From: Sycobia sp. Sy_11
Taxonomy: Eukaryota > Arthropoda > Insecta > Hymenoptera > Epichrysomallidae
Length of the DNA: 64,000 nt
NCBI GenBank assembly: GCA_018907035.1
Contig: JACCIC010000037.1
Location: 2,902,501 to 2,966,500, forward strand
Direction: 5' to 3'
In this document: positions 59,400-64,000 of the stretch, in pieces
How the letters are laid out: the number at the start of each line of letters is the position of its first letter
How positions within the stretch are numbered: position 1 is the first letter of the stretch
Program-made: the position numbers and the translations under genes
The notes under the pieces: generated by a model
Told to the model about the DNA's origin: nothing
Database searches by the model: none
The model's input: only the letters and a program-made list of their open reading frames with translations

Positions 59400-60785
59400 A
59401 GGTTTCCCGATGCACAAGTAGAAATTACGTTTCTAAAACTCTCATTGTTTTATATAAACATTTATATATTCGTTAGTATTTTTTCTTTTTTATATTAGTT
59501 TTATTATATAAGAAAACATTGTTTAAATTTGATTGAGTAATTAATACTGATTAATATGAATTAATAACTGTACTTTAATTTTAAATATGAATGCTTAACA
59601 AACGGAACGATTTCTATATGTTCAGATAACAAATAATCAATTGGAGTTTGCACTTAAAACATGCTAAAATATTTTTGCATAATTTCAACTTCATATATAA
59701 CTCGAGACTTTAATCATGCTTTCATTATTTTAGGACCAATTAAAATAGTTTTACATATAAGAATGAATTAGTTCCGTAATTAAGAGATCGAAATTATAAT
59801 ATTTAAATCAAACTATTACATTTAAGTAATTTATTAGAAAGATAATGATTCGTATAAAAACATTTTAAACTCTGAATTGTTTAATTTGATCAAAGTCAAA
59901 TTATATAAATATTATTAGTTAAATTTGATTCAAATTTTTTATGTAGTTAAGATATATACATTATATATCTACTTTTAAGTATATACATACTTTTAAGTTA
60001 ATAGTGGCATATGAAATGTAAATGTGAGAGTTGAAAAATTTAATTATATAAATAGTTCAAAATTATATTTCTCTCCGAATTAAAAAAAAAATCTCCGTTC
60101 AGTTATTATTGTAAAACTTAAATGATTATAGCAATTATTAATTTAATTATTCTTTTATTTTATTTATTACTGTGAAACAAAGCCAACATTACATAATGAA
60201 TTATTTAATTTTTATTATCCACATTTTTCATGTGACCTTACTACAATCAAAAATATATAGCTTATATAAGAGGGACAATAATGATTATGTATTTTGATTT
60301 TCCAACCTACTTTCGCTATCGTACATGCCTACAATTTTTAAAGTCAGAGCTTCAATCACACCTTCATCTGGGCACGTGAACGGATTTTTGCATACTTTTT
60401 TTACAAGCCAGAGCGTTTACCCTATATATACTTTATCCTCTCATGCACGCTTCTTTCTTCGTTCTTTGACTCTTTTCTATACCTTTGTTGGCTACGAGTC
60501 CAACTCCCACTTCTCCTCGTAGTTTACACTTTATTTTAGAACTTTTCTTTTTCTATCTTTTTTATTTAAGGACTGACGGAGATTTCAGTTTTCAGGGAAG
60601 ATTGATATTCCAAAGACAAGCGTGTCCCATATTCTTCCTCGTGTCATTCTGCATGTGATTTCTCTTACCCCCTTTTCTTTTTTCTCTTTTTTTTATTATC
60701 ATTCCCCCTTTCTTCTGGGACACGAATTAAATTTATTCAAGGGTTCGTGATCTTCTTCCGTCCCTTATTATAATCGCATTATTTA
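59400..60785. other. Non-coding stretch with pyrimidine-rich part
   Basis: AT-rich to about 60300, then CT-rich to 60740 on the plus strand, just downstream of the donor of the GPCR exon on the minus strand. The open frame at 60325-60522 has no supporting feature. Confidence 0.4.
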
Positions 60786-60792
60786 CACTTAC

Positions 60793-60927
60793 CTACTCAT
60801 TTGCCAAGAGGCATAGAGGCATGGAGTTAGAAGTGCCGGAAGGAAAGCGACCCATACGAATATGACATAAGTTATGTCAAAATGACGGGCGTTCTCGTAC
60901 GTCTCTTCGACAGCCGATCTTGTCAAC
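60793..60927 (-). CDS. Internal exon of a GPCR-like gene: transmembrane helix 7
   Basis: Acceptor GCGAATAACAC-side CTTTCAG precedes 60927 and donor AG|GTAAGT follows 60793; both match splice consensus. The 135-nt exon gives one base, 44 codons and two bases: LTRSAVEETYENARHFD (extracellular loop 3), then DITYVIFVWVAFLPALLTPC, LYASWQMS. The hydrophobic helix ending TPCLY corresponds to the NPxxY motif at the cytoplasmic end of helix 7 in rhodopsin-family receptors, with Thr replacing Asn. The other two frames contain stops. The trailing AG joins G at 25940 to give Arg, then LTKERLRGYF. The receptor would sit in the plasma membrane and signal through G proteins. Which receptor it is I cannot say. 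Confidence 0.65.
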
Positions 60928-60929
60928 CT

Positions 60930-61360
60930 GAAAGCGAATAACACATTTATATTCACTTTGCGATGGAAATTGATGATAGAGAATACGTCTATAAATTATG
61001 TTTTGAGAGAAAATTGAATGAGGATCAATTGGAATATTTATGTATACGATTTATAGTATCAGTAAATGATTGCTAATAATAACAATATAATTTAATGAAT
61101 ATCTTGAAAGTTTAATATTTTAATATTATAAAGATAGTAAATTATATAGTAACACAAACTACTAAAATACCTGCCGAAACTCTCTAAATAATTATACAAA
61201 AAGATAATTCTATTTCGCAATGCTTTAATTCGTAGTCATACGCAGTCGATTGCTTATAGAATTAATAATATTATATAAGATAATTAAAGCTTATAAGTCA
61301 AACCATGTATGAATAAAGTTTATAACGATTTGAAATAAAAATAATATATATTGTTATCGG
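60930..61360. other. AT-rich intronic stretch
   Basis: Upstream of the helix-7 exon; nothing recognised. Confidence 0.4.
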
Positions 61361-61362
61361 TT

Positions 61363-61483
61363 TTATAGTCTTTATTCAATAATATACTATACTATACTCA
61401 TATAACGACATATTGTCCTTGTTTATAAGGACAATCTGACTGTCGTTATATCAGTGTAGTATATTATTGTAGAAAGACTATAA
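61363..61483. repeat. 121-bp near-perfect palindrome
   Basis: TTATAGTCTTT at the left and AAAGACTATAA at the right start two arms of about 57 nt that pair almost throughout, with a short central GTTTATAA loop. The right arm's 61427-61450 matches 2265-2288 (Penelope 3' region) at 22 of 24 positions. It could be a foldback MITE or a hairpin-forming repeat. Confidence 0.75.
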
Positions 61484-61489
61484 TAACGC

Positions 61490-63930
61490 TAAAAATATTT
61501 ATTAATTTAATTAATCATAGTCGACATAAGTACAATTTATAAAGATATGAAATAAAAGTTACTGGATTTCTTGTAGCTAATATTCTGATAGCTGAATTCC
61601 ACCCTTTCAAAACAACAAAGTAAATTAAGTATTTTGTTTAAAACATTATTGAAATTATAACTACTTTGTTTTTTTTTTAAGTTGCATATGTATACAAATA
61701 TTACTAATAGTTGAACTCTACTTTCAGTCAAAATGTTATTTGTGCTTTAGTTAATTAGTTCTTTTAATGTCAGTTCTATTTAAGTTTGAAATCTAATTTT
61801 AGTTTTCATTTTAGTTAATTATTAATTATAAAAAGAAAAACAGAAAATTTTAGTAAATTATAATTGTTCTTTGTTAAAATGTTGATCTTGTAACAGAGAC
61901 GGCACGCTGCTCTGAAATTTTAATCTAGAAATACTATTTTTGCTTAATTAAAACCACATAATACATTAAAGTTAGAAAACAATGCGAGTTTTACAAATAT
62001 AAACTATGTACCAAGTATATAGGTCAAGTGAATTGATCCCTTCAACATTTCGTACAGTTTTACCGGCAGAAAAAATTAAGGTTTGGACACATTAGAACGT
62101 CATAATTTTCCTGTATAATCTCCATTTATGATTTCAATGCGAAATCCTACAATGGTTCGATGTAAAATAGATTTGCATCGAGTTATAATCGGTCTATCTG
62201 GGAAGATATTGATAAAGCAATGGTCGGCAGGCCTTTCGCTCTATATGTTCATTTCACACGCTTGAAATTCGAAATATAATAAAACGTACGCATTTGACAC
62301 TCACGCACTCGGATTTCGAATACTCGTTGCACATTATATTCTGTTCCAGTCAGACAAATGCATCATTAACGCTCGAGAGACTAATTCCCACTATGACTCT
62401 CAATCGTGCTAAATACACCATTTCGGCATCAAAACTCATGGAGATTATGGAAATATTCGTTTGCCGTCCTGGCGACTTCTTTACTGGATATGAAGAGAAT
62501 TTTAGGAATCGATGAAAGTTCGACGGTACGAAATTAGAATTGTTACATATTATATCGGGTCTATTTGCCAGTTTCAATCATAATTTAAGTGTTACGATTA
62601 TAGTTACTGTAAAAATCATTTATTTATATATCAAGAATACGGGTGAATTTATTTCAATAAAATTTTTGATCATTAGTTGCACACTCATCTTGTGCTAATA
62701 ATATAGTATGAATTAATATGTTTCGGGACCAACAAATAATACATCAATTTCCGTTAACATTCAACTTTATTTATCGAGATGTACTTCTTGAAGAGTCATA
62801 CGTTACATCCAAGCCTGCAATTCTTCTACAGAGTTTCGTGCAGGAGAATTTATCTTTGCTTTGAAAATAGACCTCAATTTCGACAATCGATTTTTTATTT
62901 GTACGAAATCTCTTGTATTGAAATACATTTTACCATTTTTTCATTGATTATGACATAGGGTGAAACGGTGTAATGCAAAACGGTCTTTTACATTTGAGGC
63001 CTTGTTTCATCATATCATATTCAGTCGTTCCAATAATGCCATTTAGTATTGAGTATTAATGGTATTTTACCTTTGTGAAGCTAGTAAATGTACGAAATTT
63101 CATGCACATCCCAAAATACGAAGATCATAACCTTGCCAGCTGATGTTTGAAATGTTTGGCCGCTCTGAAACATCGATGAATTGTTGTATCGATATTTTTA
63201 GTTTCTGCCTCATGAAACTTAAATGTACGACCGACCAAAATATTTTCCAATACTTTATGATTTTCTTTTTGCTGCGAGTCAGCATATGACTTTTTAACCA
63301 TTATTATTGATGAATCAAAATTTGAATAAAACTTGACTCACAAATCATTGTTTTGCTTGAACAGTATTTTTTTATCATTAAAAAGAATGCTTTGTGAAAA
63401 CATGAATTCAGATATTTAGAATAAATTTTAAATAAAGAAAATTTTCTTGTTGAACTGAAATCACTTTTACAACTTTCTATTGCCATAAAATGCTATTAAA
63501 TTGAAATGAAATTCAGTTTTTAAGATATGTAAATAAAGAAAACAGAATTATAAACGACACTCATCTAATAATAAAAACGAGATACGAATACTGAATCGCG
63601 GGCACATACAGCGCCTTAATAGACTAGCAGTTCTTATCGCGAATGCAATTTCGGGCGTAAGCGCCACTCATCCATTGCAGCCTAAACACTTTTGTCCAAA
63701 TCTTGAGATTTTCTCAAAGCTCACATACGGGCACCTTATTTATGCATATATAGAGAAGCCTTGTGAGAAGCTCTTATAGAAATAGAATTTTCCGTCACAG
63801 CGCGGATCCATTGCTTTTATGGAAGTATTTAACTATTTCATCCTGTTTCGTGAAATCTCAAAAGTTTTCTCGACCTAATATTTGGTTATCTTATTTGTAA
63901 AATATAATAAAAGCCAGTTGTCGGAAAAAG
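61490..63930. other. Non-coding stretch with one higher-complexity block
   Basis: 62090-62560 is less AT-rich and has open frames on both strands, one ending at a GTGAGT-type donor (minus strand, near 62300). The frames are short and match no receptor motif. Confidence 0.35.
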
Positions 63931-63942
63931 CTTTGGTCTTAC

Positions 63943-64000
63943 CTGGTGCGGATCAAAGATATACTTTAGTTGTATACAATTTTGTAGTCTGTAATGAAGG
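63943..64000 (-). other. Possible exon end with strong splice donor, cut by window edge
   Basis: On the minus strand CCGCACCAG|GTAAGACC is a near-consensus donor. Upstream only the frame ending at phase 0 is open to the window edge (about 19 codons, ending KYIFDPHQ). That phase does not join directly to exon 60793-60927, which needs two carried bases, so another exon would have to lie between, or this is a decoy. Confidence 0.25.

Larger units (their letters stand above)
25941..60792 (-). other. Inferred 34.9-kb intron of the GPCR-like gene
   Basis: Donor GTAAGT starts at 60792 (minus strand) and acceptor AACAG ends at 25941. The phase is the same on both sides. All elements listed between these points, including the intact BEL/Pao element, would be intronic. 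It depends on the two exons truly being adjacent; a skipped exon whose length is a multiple of three cannot be excluded. Confidence 0.5.

Noticed and set aside
58843..59417. Long Ser-Leu-rich frames on the minus strand
   Set aside because: Direct translation of the GA/CT repeat.
63943..64000. Direct joining of the 63943 donor to exon 60793-60927
   Set aside because: The frame needed for the helix-7 exon has a stop (TAA) about 22 nt before the donor, so a direct join is not coding.
1..64000. Operons, ribosome-binding sites, CRISPR arrays, prophage or attachment sites
   Set aside because: The window is animal nuclear DNA with spliced exons and eukaryotic transposons; no such structures are present.

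Overview
This is insect genomic DNA, most likely hymenopteran and ant-like. It is very AT-rich and has long intergenic or intronic tracts, many dinucleotide repeats and a dense set of animal transposon relics (Penelope-like, mariner, Tc1, copia, BEL/Pao, R1-clade LINE, piggyBac MITE, tRNA-type SINE). Nothing is organised like a bacterial operon. The species call is inference from repeat families and base composition.

The only host gene I can defend is on the minus strand. An exon at 60793-60927 encodes a transmembrane helix with a TPCLY motif, like the NPxxY end of helix 7 in a rhodopsin-type GPCR. A GC-rich last exon at 25538-25940 encodes the helix-8-like start and the cytoplasmic tail. Both have proper splice signals and the reading phase matches (AG|G = Arg), so a roughly 34.9-kb intron would cover 25941-60792. 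Upstream exons (TM1-6) are not recognised, except possibly a donor at 63943.

Layout. 1-2.45 kb: 5'-truncated Penelope-like element with RT, GIY-YIG and a hammerhead-like motif. 2.69-4.18 kb: a chimera of two mariner lineages. 4.4-5.0 kb: LINE tail. 7.4-8.1 kb: GC-rich block with tandem motifs. 8.27-9.06 kb: Tc1 relic (-). 10.4-11.0 kb: LINE scrap and mariner end. 11.3-14.0 kb: LTR-like scrap plus broken copia pol (-). 14.1-17.5 kb: badly broken copy of an uncharacterised repetitive gene family. 17.5-25.3 kb: AT-rich, with a SINE and a foldback. 25.5-25.9 kb: GPCR last exon. 26-31 kb: intron with a piggyBac MITE, a SINE and unidentified coding traces.

The centrepiece (31-45 kb) is a nest. TIR-like ends at 30931 and 44990 enclose a TA/CA microsatellite. 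An R1-clade (Waldo-like) LINE sits between CA repeats, and a young, complete BEL/Pao retrotransposon (35204-43166, ATAAC target duplication) interrupts its RT gene. In the BEL element gag and pol share one frame and are separated by a single UGA followed by CUAG, the classic leaky-stop context.

The rest of the intron (45-60.8 kb) is mostly AT-rich and unannotatable. It holds a possible terminal exon at 45690-45829, a TATA/Inr promoter candidate on the plus strand at 53055-53088, several higher-complexity blocks that could be conserved regulatory DNA, and a long GA tract. A 121-bp near-perfect palindrome at 61363-61483 shares a 24-nt segment (two mismatches) with the 3' region of the Penelope-like element.
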